Positions 52,001-62,670 of a DNA stretch of 64,000 nucleotides are shown one piece after another (positions within the stretch are counted from its first letter, which is position 1; the number at the start of each line of letters is the position of its first letter). The notes under the pieces were generated by a model that searched no databases, was not told the origin of the DNA, and was given only the letters and a program-made list of their open reading frames with translations. Location: positions 21,327,419-21,391,418 of the forward strand of contig NC_133906.1 of assembly GCF_964199755.1 (NCBI RefSeq), read 5' to 3'. This DNA comes from Larus michahellis (lineage: Eukaryota > Chordata > Aves > Charadriiformes > Laridae). The translations under genes and the position numbers were made by a program.

Positions 52001-54390
52001 TTTGAGAAGGTAGAGCCATCCTCCCTGGCCAGCTAGCACTGAGTGGCTGGGGGGGATGTAAAGAGCCCGGGAGCTTTAGGATCGCTTTGGGCAGTTCAGA
52101 GCAGAGCATCTCTCCATCCTTCTGCTCTGCTTTGCTGTGATGAGAAGTGCCCTAGGGGCTGTCATCTGGCTGATCCTTGAGCTGGAGAAAAAAACCCAAA
52201 CCTAAATAAACTACACCTGCCAAAGAGAAAGACGGTGACTAAAGTGATGTCTAGGCCACGGGGTGCCACGCAGTGATACCCAAGCTCATTTTGAAGGAAT
52301 TGACACGAGTGACATGTGACAGATCACTGTTTGTCGAGAAGCGGTGCTGCCGGCAGCCCTAAGCACTGCTGCCTGACACCTCCTATGCGGTACGTACATG
52401 TTGTAGGCACAGAGCAGGCACTCATTGCTGTAGGTGACTCCATCGCTACCGCAGACGGGGCTGAGGCTCTTGGTGCAGGCCAACACCTCTTTGCCTTCCT
52501 CGTTTGTAGTGTTGGGGTACGTACTGCAGTCCACCTGCCAAAGGAACGTACAGCGACAGGGTGGAGAAGGCATTTCACGTTCACAGCTCTCACCTTGCAC
52601 GAGACAGTGAGCAGGTACAACCTGCAGGGGGCTTTTCCACTACCACGGCACAAGCTGGTGCTGGCGGGGCCATCTGGTACCAGGCGAATCCTTCCTGCAG
52701 GGACCTCCCCACGCAGCAGCAGAGGAGGAGAGGGCTAGAGCCACGCAGCCCCCAGCCGGGGTAAAGCAGTGGTGGTCTCTATGCTCACTTGGCACCGTTT
52801 TACAAAGGCTAAGCATTGCTCCCTCGTCCTCACGTTCCTGTGGCCCCTCCGGGCACTTCTGTTATTACTCTTTCATTCTCAACATATTGATTTTTTTATT
52901 AATTTCTTTTTCCCCAGAGGAGCGAGACTAATGACCTGGTGTGTGGAAGCTGGAGTGTCTCATAACGTATTATTCTTTCGGCAGGTTCTTATACCACAGT
53001 CTCTTGCTGTCCCTTTACACTCAGTCATATATGACCAGCTTAAGGCTTAGACCAGTTTAAAGTCGGTGAAAAATGAATTCATCCAAACTTTTTGTATAAT
53101 TACAACTACTACATTATTAACATACAGCATAGATATTGAGCCAAGAACAGTATAATTCAATGTTTTACTCTATTAAATCTGATGAGAGTGGCACTAATTT
53201 CACATTAGGTGAAAAACAGCTAAGCACCTACAGGCCTGAAGTTTTTCTCACTCCTTTGGTTATTTCATATTTACCGATTGTCTTTACCAGGCCATACACC
53301 TGAGAAAAGAGGCAGAAAGAAATCTTCCACTCACCTCAACCCCAAAGGCAGCATCTGGAAAAGAAAAGAGAGGCAGAAAACGTGAAATAAAGCCAATATG
53401 GTAAGACCTCCAGTTAAAGCTGGAAATATGGATGTAAAATTCCTATACGCAGGACCAAACTGAATGATTTCCAGTGATTGGTTTCCTGAACTAAATCAAC
53501 TATGTACAATTTTTTTCTATGTTGATAAGTATAATAGCATTGCTTATTGCTGACCGTGATGAAACACAGTTTTGAATAGCTTTGTTCTTTTTTATTTTGA
53601 GACAGGTAGATTTATTAATTGAAAATAGAATAACTTTTCCTTTTTTATCTTCTCACACATCCGTTTTGACCCCAAAGAGCCGCTGTTATATATCTGAAAA
53701 GAAACCTGAGTCAATACACATAAACGTAAATGCAAATAGTCACCTACAGGATAAGCAAGTACATAACAGCATCTGTTGTCAGGAATATGCATTTTAAAAA
53801 AGCCGAGTGTGGAAAAAAATTCTCTTTGACTTTGTAATTTTATCAGATGTAAATATGCCGTGAGAACATCGGACTCCGGCTTGTTTTCATCTCTTCTTTC
53901 TCCATTAGCAGCAAGAGTACTGCAGGGAAATTGCCAGGCTTCTGCACGGAGCTTCCTTGTGCCATGACTAGTTACCGACGGTCTGACCACCTACGGCCTC
54001 CTTCAAGTATTTATCCGTTTGCAGCAATTGTACAACAACAAGTGTAAGCAGCGTAACAGCGTTAAAACAACAGTGTAAAAAGCGTAACAACACCAGTTAC
54101 CAGCACAGAACTCCACCCACAGTTATTTGTATTTACGACAGACAACCAGCCACAACAGCGATCCATTTAAGACCGTCAGGAAAGCTGCTCCTGCATCCTA
54201 TGTGATGCTAATGTACCCAGGCAGCCTCGCTCTTTGTAGGAGAAGATTTTCTCTCTTTGAAGCCGCTATCTTGTCCTTTTAAAGACAGCCAGGACTCAGA
54301 CATGAAGCCTCTGCAGCGCCTTGAGAGTTACTCACCTGGGAAGCAGCAGAGCACAAAGGAGAAGAGCACAAAAACACCCGCCGTGGTCAT
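49099..54390 (-). CDS. SPINK7: Ovomucoid precursor (three Kazal domains), 207 aa
   Basis: Major egg-white trypsin/serine-protease inhibitor, secreted by the oviduct. Exons on the - strand: 54390-54336, 53354-53335, 52534-52398, 51873-51816, 51528-51392, 50823-50763, 49749-49640 and 49144-49099. Eight exons and seven introns as in chicken, all GT/AG, phases 1,0,2,0,2,0,2. The signal [17 protein letters not shown] plus DAAFGVE is nearly that of chicken. P1 residues are Lys47 ([13 protein letters not shown]), Lys112 ([13 protein letters not shown]) and Leu169 ([13 protein letters not shown]). All 18 Cys are present. N-glycosylation sites: Asn33, 76, 98 and 196. Domain III ends [14 protein letters not shown]. 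The precursor is 207 aa against 210 in chicken. The exon before domain III ends ACA|GTAAGTGAAC, with no second donor six bases on, so Val-Ser before domain III should be absent. Symbol follows the chicken usage. Confidence 0.97.
50440..50520 (+). mobile_element. Ancient CR1-type 3' tail fragment
   Basis: Contains 'cctgatggaccattggtctg' followed by acccccaaagccattccctgttcttat, resembling the conserved 3' end of old reptile and bird CR1 families. It lies in ovomucoid intron 6, antisense to the gene, and has no coding content. Family assignment is from memory. Confidence 0.45.
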
Positions 54391-54466
54391 GGTGGAAGTG
54401 TTTCTCGAGTCTGCAGGCTGCCTGCTCCTGCTCTGCTCATGCGATGGGCCCTCCGAGGCTGACGGC

Positions 54467-54475
54467 AAATATATA
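54467..54475 (-). promoter_or_regulatory. SPINK7: TATA box of ovomucoid
   Basis: TATATATTT on the - strand, about 80 bases upstream of the ATG. It implies a 5' UTR near 53 nt, the length I recall for chicken ovomucoid. Hormone-response sites were not resolvable by eye. Confidence 0.8.
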
Positions 54476-54786
54476 CAAATGCAATGTCTAAACTGTTCAA
54501 CTGTAACATAAAACAACCAGTAGAATCTGTCAGCGGTACAATGAGGCTGGTAATATTTATTGAGGTCTTGACTTTCAGGTAACAGTCTGCATTTGCTAGG
54601 CAATTGATTTTGGCTGGACATCTGCTTAATAGCTTGAGACGAGCATCACATGTTCTCAGTGGTCAAAACCAAACAAACAGCCTTTTAGACAAAAGAAACC
54701 TCTTTATAATTCTAGCAGAAATGTAAAGAGCACAAAATATTGAGGGGAGTAAAGCGCAGGTCTTTCATCCGTCTCTGCAGAGTGAC

Positions 54787-57207
54787 ACAGAATCATAGAA
54801 TTTTTAGAGTTGGAAGGGACCTGAAAGATCACCTACTTCCAACCTCCCTGCCACAGGCACGGACACTGTCCACTAGACCACGTTGCTCCAAGCCCCGTCC
54901 AACCTGGCCTTGAACACCTCCAGGGATGGGACATCCACAACTCCTCTGGGCAACCTGTTCCAGTGTCTCACCATCCTCACAGTAAAGGATTTCTTCCTAA
55001 TACCTATGCTAAATCTTCTCTCTTTCAGTTTAAAACTGTTACCCCTTGTCCTATTGCTCCACTCTTTGATAAAGAGTTCCTCCCCATCTTTCCTGTAGGC
55101 CCCTTACTGGAAGACCACTATAAGGTTTCTCTGGGCCCTTCTCTTCTCCAGGCTGAACAACCCCAACCCTCTCAGCCTGTCCTCACAGGAGGAGTGCTCC
55201 AGGCCTCTGATCGTCTTTGTGGCCTCCTCTCCGACAGTTCCATGTCCTTCTTACACTGGGGACCCCAGACCTGGACACAGTATTCCAGGTGGGGTCTCAC
55301 TAGGGTGGAGTAGAGGGGCAGAATCACCTCCCTCGCCCTGCTGGCCACACTTCTTTGGATGCAGCCCAGGACGCAGTTGGCTTTCTGGGCTGTGAGCACA
55401 CACTGCCAGCTCGTGTTGAGCTTCTCAACAACCAACAGCCCCAAGTCCTTCTCCTCAGGGCAGCTCTCAATCCATTCTCTGCTCAGCCTGTATTTGTGCT
55501 TAGGATTGCCCCAACCTACATGAAGGACCTCGCAGTTGGCCTTTTTGAACTTCATGAGGTTTGCATGGGCCCACCTCCCAAGCCTGTCCAGGTCCCTCTG
55601 GATGGCATCCCTTCCCTCCAGCGTGTCGACCGCACCACATGGCTTGGTGTCATTGGCAAACTTGCTGAGGGTGCACTCAATCCCACTGTCCATATCACCA
55701 ACAAAGATGTTACACAGCACTGGTCCCAGTACCAACCCCCGAGGAACACCACTCGTCATTGCTTGCCACTTGGACATTGAGCCGTTAACAGCAACTCTTT
55801 GAGTGCAGCCATCCAGCCAATTCCTTATCCACTGAGTGGTCCATCTGTCAAATCCGTGTCTCTCCAATTGAGAGACCAAGATGTCATGTGGGACAGTGTC
55901 AAATGTTTTGAACAATTCCAAGTAGATGATGTCAGTCGCTCTCCCCTTATCCACTAACGCTGTAACCCCATTGCAGAAGGCCACCAAGTTTGTCAGGCAC
56001 AATTTGCCCTTAGTAAAGCCATGTTCGCTGTCACCAATCACCTCCTCATTTTCCATGTGTCTTAGTGCAGCTTCCAGGAGAATCTGCTCTATGATCTTGC
56101 CAGGCACAGAGGAGAGACTGACTGGCCAGTAGTTCCCCGACACTTCCTTTTTTTCCCTTTTTAAAAATGGGGGTTATGTTTACCCTTTTCCAGTCAAAGG
56201 GAACTTTACCAGACTGCCACAACGTCTCAAATATGAGGGACAGTGGCTTGGCAACTTCATCTGCCAGTTCCCTCAGGATCCACAGATATATCTCATCAGG
56301 TCCCATGGATCTGTGCACCTTCAGGTTCCTTAGGTGTCCTTGAACCTTATCTTCTCTTACAGTGGGTGGTTCTTCATTCTCCCAGTCCGTGCCTTTGCCT
56401 TCTGTCACGGGCATTTGGCTAGAGCACTTGCCGGTAAAGGCAGAGGCAAAAAAGTCATTGAGTGGCTCAGCCTTCTCCATATCCCGGGTGACCAGGCCTC
56501 CTGTTTCCTTCTGGAGAGGGCCCACATTTTCCCTAGTCTTCCTTTTGTCAGTGACATACCTATAGAAGCTTTTCTTGTTGCCCTTGATGTCCCTGTCCAG
56601 ATTTAACTCTAGCTGCACTTTAGCTTTCCTAACCTGATCCCTGACTGCTCAGGACAATTTCTCTGTATCCCTCCCAGACAACCTGGGCTTGAAGGAAGCT
56701 CTGTAGGCTTCCTTTTTCAGTTTGAATTTGTCCACAAGCTCCTTGTTCATCCATGCAGGCCTCCTGGCCTTTTTGCCCAACTTCCTCCTTGTTGGGACAC
56801 ATCGTTCCTGAGCTTGGAGGAGGTAATCTTTGAAGATTAAACAGCTTTCTTGGCCCCCTCTTCCCTCAAGGGCTTTATCCCACAGTACCCTACCAAGCAG
56901 ATCCCCAAAGAGGCCAAAGTCTGCTCTCCTGAAGTACAGGGTAGAGAACTTACTACACACCCTCCTGGCTACCCTAAGGATCTTGAACTCCATCATCTCA
57001 TGGTCATTGCAGCCAAAGCTGCCCTTGAGCTTCACAATCCCCACCAGCCCTTCCTTGTTGTGAGAACAAGGTCCAGCATGGCACCTCTCCTCTTTGGCTC
57101 TTCTATCACTTGGAGAAGGAAGTTATCATCGACACATTCCAGGAACCTCCTGGATTGCTTATGCTCTGCTGTGTTGTCCCTCCAACAGATATTGGGTTGG
57201 TTGAAGT
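54787..57207 (-). mobile_element. CR1 LINE, 2.4 kb, most of the reverse transcriptase
   Basis: On the - strand this carries much of CR1 ORF2 in three long open stretches: 57044-56649, 56618-56046 and 56143-55172. Visible RT motifs are [19 protein letters not shown], the RT palm [29 protein letters not shown], and FANDTK where active CR1 has FADDTK (Asp to Asn at a catalytic position). The CR1 3' tail closes the element near 54787 (agaatcatagaatttttaga on +). It is 5'-truncated at ~57207, before the endonuclease. At least two frame changes split the ORF, so it is inactive, but long open stretches suggest a fairly young copy. It lies ~310 bp upstream of the ovomucoid TATA box. Confidence 0.95.
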
Positions 57208-58245
57208 GTCAGGTCAGGTGTGGTTTTGCCATCAGCAGAACTGGTTAAGCATTGTCAGACGAGTCTGGCAGGACCATGTCTAACCTGCAAAGCTAATGAT
57301 ATTTAACACTGGTTTGATAAAAGAAAGGGCTTCTTGACAGTTTCACTGCCTGGGTAACAAAGAGCTCAGTAGAAGACTTGAGAGCAGGTTAAATTCTGTC
57401 AAGTGCCACTAAAAAATGTCACTTGAACCTTATCAGCAGGGAGCACTTATTTACAGACCTAGTCACAGTTAAACACATCGACCGATCCAAAGTGTTCCGC
57501 CAAGCCGTCTTAAGAACAAAAGACACTGAAGGTTTGGGAACCTATTTACATAGCACCAGCTACACTCAAAAGTACAGTAGGTCCTTTCCCCCTACAGATA
57601 TTTTAGAAAATGATACTTAAAACACAGACCCTGTCCCAATTTTCCTGTTTGTCTTGCACCTCCAGCCTTCGTACCATCTCCAAGCTGCTCCTTCCTAGGA
57701 GGAGGTCTGGACCTCTGCTGTTTTAGTGGGTGTAATTTTGCAGGAGTGGGTTCTGTCTTTAACCCAAGTTTCTCACCATGATCCCTTTCACAGTTCCGAA
57801 ATGCCAAGCACACCTGGGGTTTTTTTTGGTTGCTGTGCTTAGCATAGACTTTAGCACTGCAGGAGCTGCTTTACAGGTGCTCCCTTGAAATTCAGCTGAA
57901 ATTGTTGAAAGTTAGCCCAAGCAATTATGTTGGCGTTTGATACATGACAGTTGTCTAAAGAGAACATTTGGATCCGTAAATTGCACTATCGTGCATGGAA
58001 TCACCTGTCCTGGGCACTGGCATGGTACAAAGGCCACAGCATGGCTGTGTGGATATACAGGTTCCATTTTTACCTGAAAGACGTGGGTTGCTTCACAGGG
58101 GGAAGCATTAAAATGGGTTCGTTTCTACAAATTACAGGGAGCATGCTTGAATATATGACATAGACTTGGCACATCTTCAAGGTGAGTTGCCCTAATGTGC
58201 CTTGTGGATGGTGTCTCTGGAAACCAGACTTTGCTCCTCAGCACG
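57208..58245. other. Gene-free stretch between CR1 and Kazal remnant
   Basis: No intact exon or repeat recognised. A sequence near 58060-58110 faintly resembles the second-half exon of a Kazal domain, too weakly to call. Confidence 0.4.
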
Positions 58246-60055
58246 TACAGGAGCACGCTGAGGCTGCTGTCGCATGCCACGCGTGTTGCCTTCTCCGGTT
58301 CACACGTACAGTCTCTGCACGGTTGGAGGGAGGTACATCTTTCTGGGTTGAATAGAACTTTTCCCACTGCCTTCTCCAGCCAGGCAGCGAGATTTCTGTG
58401 AATCATCCTCACCAGCCATCCCAGCCCCGACCTGTCAGCTTTCGACAGGTTCCCTCCTGCCTGGTGCCCACACGCTGCCGCTCCAGGCTGCTCCTGCCCC
58501 GGACGGTGCTGTCCTCTAGGCAGGACCCACCTCTCTCCCGATGGGTGGAGAGCATGTTCCTGCCAAGTGCTGGCATGTGTTGCCTATATACAGCAAAGAA
58601 AAATTTTCCACTGCAACGGACGGGTTCAGTACTGGCTCTGTAACTTACTGGCCCCGAGCAGCTCCTCCAACCACCACAACACCTGTCTGATGTTCAGCAG
58701 ATCCATTCTTTCACTCTCCCACCCACAGACACTGTAAGGAGACGCAAGTCTGTGACAATTGAGTGCTGGCTGGGGAACACCAGTCTCTCCTGAGCCGCTC
58801 AGGTACCCCCTCCTCCAGGCAAGCCACAAACACGACACCAAGAAATCGCCAGGTTTCAGCCTGGGGAGCAGACTCGCGCACAGCCTCCAGCCAGCCAGCC
58901 TCCCCACCCGGGGTTACGGCTCCAGATTATCCCGCCACTGATAACGGCGTGGAAAAATCCCACAGCTGGTTAAGCTGTAGGACAGGTTGCTCAGTTCTGA
59001 GCTACTCCCGGAAGAACGGCGAGAAAGAGGATTTGGCCTGCAATCCTGCCACTGATCCCGTGCTCTAATCCACCTCATTACTGTCTTCTAATCCTCAAAG
59101 TCAGGTGCAGCATATGGCTAACGACCCTTTGGCTAAAGGAAAATCCTCGTGTGTGGAGAAGCCGGCACGAGGGCAGAGATCTGCAAGTAAGCAAAGGCAG
59201 TGCCACATCTCGGGGTACCGCATGGTCCTGAGCGCCAGAGGGTCTGCAGGCTGAGACCAGGGCAGGGCTTGGCCGTTACACAACATCCTCCTCTCACCTA
59301 CCCAAGGAATTTCTTGTTATGTATTTCCCATTAGGGTTTTTGCCAGTATCAATTTCACTTTCTCTGGAAGAATCAAAACTGACGCTGGGGAATGTTCTTA
59401 GCGGATATGCGACTTCTCAGTGTAAGTAATACACTGATAAATGAATGACAAATTATTTAATACACTTTTCCAAACATTCCTGGGTTTTGTCACATTATTT
59501 AATTAACAAATAGTTGTTGTAAAAGTGGGAAATAACAATAATTAGTTGTAGCTGTTTCATGAAATTGCCTCTAATCACTCCAAAATGCCTGATAAATACA
59601 ATTCAGGCTGCAGTTTCCATCTTTGTCTTTCTCTTGCCGCAGCGTGGCCAATAACAATTTGTACCGAGCCACACGCCTGGAGAAACCGATACAGAACAAA
59701 TGGAAGATCTGCCTCTCACCTAGTGCCCGAAGGCACCGTTTGAACTAAGCATTAAACCAAACAAAGTCACTGGTATGATTAAAACATATCAATATGAAAA
59801 CATATCCATGTGTTTATGAACTTATTAAATAGAGCTTGATTTAGGCAATGCCAGTGGATGATTTCCTGAACTAATATAACCCGAGCAGAACTTTGTACCC
59901 TGCAGGTGAAAGCTGACATAGTTTCACATTACTTACGCGATTAATTAAATGTACTTGGCCCCACCACAAGGACAGTTGTTGATGCAAGGGAACGAGTCCA
60001 GCAGAGGCCACCAGGCTGGTCAGGGGCTGGCGCACAGGGCATCTGGGATAAGCTG

Positions 60056-60104
60056 AATCATAGAATCTTCATGGTTGGAAAGGACCTTTGAGATCGAGTC
60101 CAAC
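60056..60104 (-). mobile_element. CR1 3'-tail fragment
   Basis: Starts gaatcatagaatcttcatgg on the + strand and continues as the reverse complement of a CR1 3' end for about 50 bases. It directly abuts a + strand CR1 piece. Confidence 0.85.
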
Positions 60105-60450
60105 CAAAGGAAGGAGCTGGGCTTCTTCAGCCTGGAGAAGAGATGGCTACAGGGCACCACGTTGCTATCTGCAGCTCCCTGGGGGAGTTATAGAAAACAG
60201 AGACAGTCTTCTCAGAGCTGCACAGCAAAAGGATTAAATTCTGACTGAGTATGAGGAATTATTCTTCCCCACGCGGGTGATCAAGCAGTGGCACAGGAAC
60301 CAGAGAGGCCATGCATGTCCTTCCCCGGCGATATCGATAACCCAGCTGAACAAGGAAGGCCTGGAGCACCCTGAGCTGACTTTGGCCTTGCGTTCAGCAG
60401 GGGTTAGGCTAGAGACTTCTGCAGAGCTCTTCCAACCTGAATTATTTTAC
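60105..60450 (+). mobile_element. Diverged CR1 LINE fragment
   Basis: Contains 'cttcttcagcctggagaaga' at the left and ends with the usual CR1 'ctagagacttctgcagagct' and cttccaacctgaatt. About 0.34 kb and strongly diverged. With the preceding tail it forms a head-to-head pair inside the first intron of the decayed Kazal gene. Confidence 0.8.
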
Positions 60451-61039
60451 GTATATGGTCCTTACATAATGCTCTCACCTATGGTTAGGTTTTATTAACG
60501 AGGGAACATAATACTTCTCCATGACCCAGGAGTTTTCCTACAACATGTGCTAAAGGGCCACAGGTAAAGCGGTACAAAAAGTTCCCAGCACATTTTTATG
60601 GAGGATGACCAGTAACATTTTTTAAGAAAACACACGGAACTATTAAAATTTGAGAACATCATTAGCTCTCAATTATTTCAAAGTGCCTCCACTTCTGCAA
60701 CAGCCCAGGCCCCCTGCCATCACAACACTTCCCCAGAGGAGCATCAGCATTTGAACCTCCAGCAGTTACCTACGATCACAGAAAAGCAGCTGCCAAAATA
60801 GCGGCCCCTTCACTGCCGTGCTGCAGCCTGGACCAGAGGCGGGTCTCGGCAGCATCAGCTCTGAGGACATACCTTCCCTTCTCACCTTGGCCAGCCTGTG
60901 TTGTGCTCCAGCTCGTGCTGTGCTCCAGCCCCGGATGATGAGGGCGTCGGGTCAGGGCTCCATTGCACAAGGCAAGAGTTACCGACAGGAAAGCAGGAAA
61001 ACGCTAGAAAGCAGCAGAAAGAGGAGGCACTAAACAGCG

Positions 61040-62665
61040 GAACATTTGGCTGGACAACGGCCCAGGCTATTACTCTTTGAACTGAACGTAGTGCAGGGAA
61101 GACGGTTTGGAGGTGAGGTAGGAGATGTTACCAGGCAGCTGGTCAGAGGAAGAGGAAATCATTGGTTTAATCAGTTTCCCTGACACTTCAGTGATCTCAG
61201 CTGTGCCCCACTGAGTGCTCGTTTCATCTTCGCCACAGCCCAAGCAGGAACAACGAGGGGGTGGCTGTGGGGAAGCAGCAGCCACCGACCTGGGATTGAC
61301 ACCGTTCGTGGCTGCCTGGCAGGAGAAAGTCAATCCGGCAACTTCACTGCTAAGGCTGGGAAAGTCTCCTTCAGGAGCCGGGGTCAGGAGAAAGTCTTCC
61401 AAAGGTAGAAAAAAAAGAATTAAGAAATCTAAAAGATTCTTATCTGCAAGGAGACCTTATTTATAGCTCAATGCACAGTTAAAATAGAATGAATAAGCGT
61501 GTTCTGCCACGAAAGCAAATTGCTTTGAGGTTATATAAACCAGGGGAACAGTTGAGCACGTCTCCAAAGGACAGCAGATGAGGTGTTTTCAAGCTACCAG
61601 TCATCAAGCAGCACGTACGTCACCAGAATAGCACACGGCAGGGGATCGTGGCTGCGTCCCTCGGATTTCAGGCAGCTACACGAGCCACCAAAGAGTGTCA
61701 TTGCCAAGAGAGGCTTATAGGCAGAAGATATTTTAATTGACTAACTAGCAGGGCTGGGAAAAGTAATTCAGTATGGTTGGGATGAGCAATTGCTGCATGC
61801 TACTGAGCAGCAGGGAGGAAATACGAAGGCCTCAAGGAAGATCGCTTGATCCCTGGGCAGCTGCATTGGAGAGCTTGTTTACAGAGGGATACGCATCCTG
61901 GATGCAACTACAGCACGGGGGTCACGGCAAGGCTGGCTGGGGAGACAGGTTACAGTCTCCCATGAAGCACAGGGATCATCTCTTCACAGTGAGCTGCCAA
62001 GTCTCATTAATTTATCATGGGAACATGCCTTCAGTGCTCGCTCCCCTCCGTTCTCTTTCGTAAGATTGACAGAAATGTCTATAGACCACAAAGTGTTCTT
62101 GACAAGAGGGTAATTGACCTTCGATGTTTACGTCTCCCCGCTCTTGGTATGTAACACACCAAGCTGGTTCATTTTTGGGAGGACTGGCTGTAAAGGACCG
62201 GTAGTTTCCTTTTATGCTCTTGTTCAGAGGTCAGGAGAACTGGAATAACGAGTTCTCTGAGCTCTGTCTGGAGCAGTAGGTAACTGAGGAAGAACTTCCT
62301 TGAGTAAATGGCCGAAGCCTTGGAGTCAAGGCTTTCAGAGCAGCCCCAGGTCTGCAAATGGGACAAATGATGATTTGCTGTTTTAGCAAGATCTTGAAAA
62401 TAAAGCAGCACCAAGGGATTTTCTTTGTGACGGATAGGGTGCAATAGGCTAAGAATGAAAATCCACTGCTCTCCCTGGTGGGAAAGGAAAGGAGAATAGG
62501 CTAAGAGACAGGTGCTATAACTTGGACACTTGGCTGGAGTAGGAGGAACTGGGTGGAAAGAGTTTCTATAGCTGAAGGACTATTAGCATCACCACCACTG
62601 AACACTTCTTCCTTCATTATTAACATCAAAATAATTTCATTTATTCTGCAGAGTTGAGCTTTAAT
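61040..62665. other. No confident gene; possible further Kazal debris
   Basis: No intact exon or repeat recognised. A minus-strand TATAAATAAGG at 61465-61455 has no signal-peptide exon below it at the expected distance. A CGEDETS segment at about 61.2 kb could be chance or debris of a last Kazal domain. Confidence 0.4.
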
Positions 62666-62670
62666 GAGAC

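Larger units (their letters stand above)
58249..61035 (-). pseudogene. Decayed ovomucoid-like Kazal gene (remnants of exons 1?, 2 and 3)
   Basis: Exon 2 remnant 59739-59720 is 20 nt, the same length as ovomucoid exon 2, with 14 of 20 bases identical by eye. It would read GAFGH then a stop in place of AAFGVE; its donor GTGAGA is kept but the acceptor is lost. A conserved intron block (ccagtggatgatttcctgaa, 59851 on) lies 112 bases upstream; ovomucoid has the same block 117 bases upstream of its exon 2. Exon 3 remnant 58314-58249 keeps GAAGGCAA, GGC-TGC and CAGCCTCAGC of domain I and the GTACGT donor, but has lost ~70 bases including the CGSDG core. A possible signal exon lies at ~61035-60984, weakly supported. 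Exon order and spacing match ovomucoid. CR1 pieces have inserted in its first intron. Clearly non-functional. Confidence 0.7.

Noticed and set aside
58050-58125. Second-half Kazal exon of the fossil ovomucoid-like gene
   Set aside because: An acceptor, one Cys and a donor-like end can be arranged, but the residue match is near background.
58626-58907. Kazal-like VCGWESE segment on the - strand
   Set aside because: Only an 8-base match around GTCTGTGG and no further Cys spacing; likely chance.
61150-61260. CGEDETS segment as the last ovoinhibitor domain
   Set aside because: Cys spacing is wrong and similarity is confined to a few residues; position fits, but evidence is too thin.
61455-61465. 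TATAAATAAGG on the - strand as a Kazal promoter
   Set aside because: No signal-peptide exon 80-100 bp downstream; the nearest candidate is over 400 bp away.
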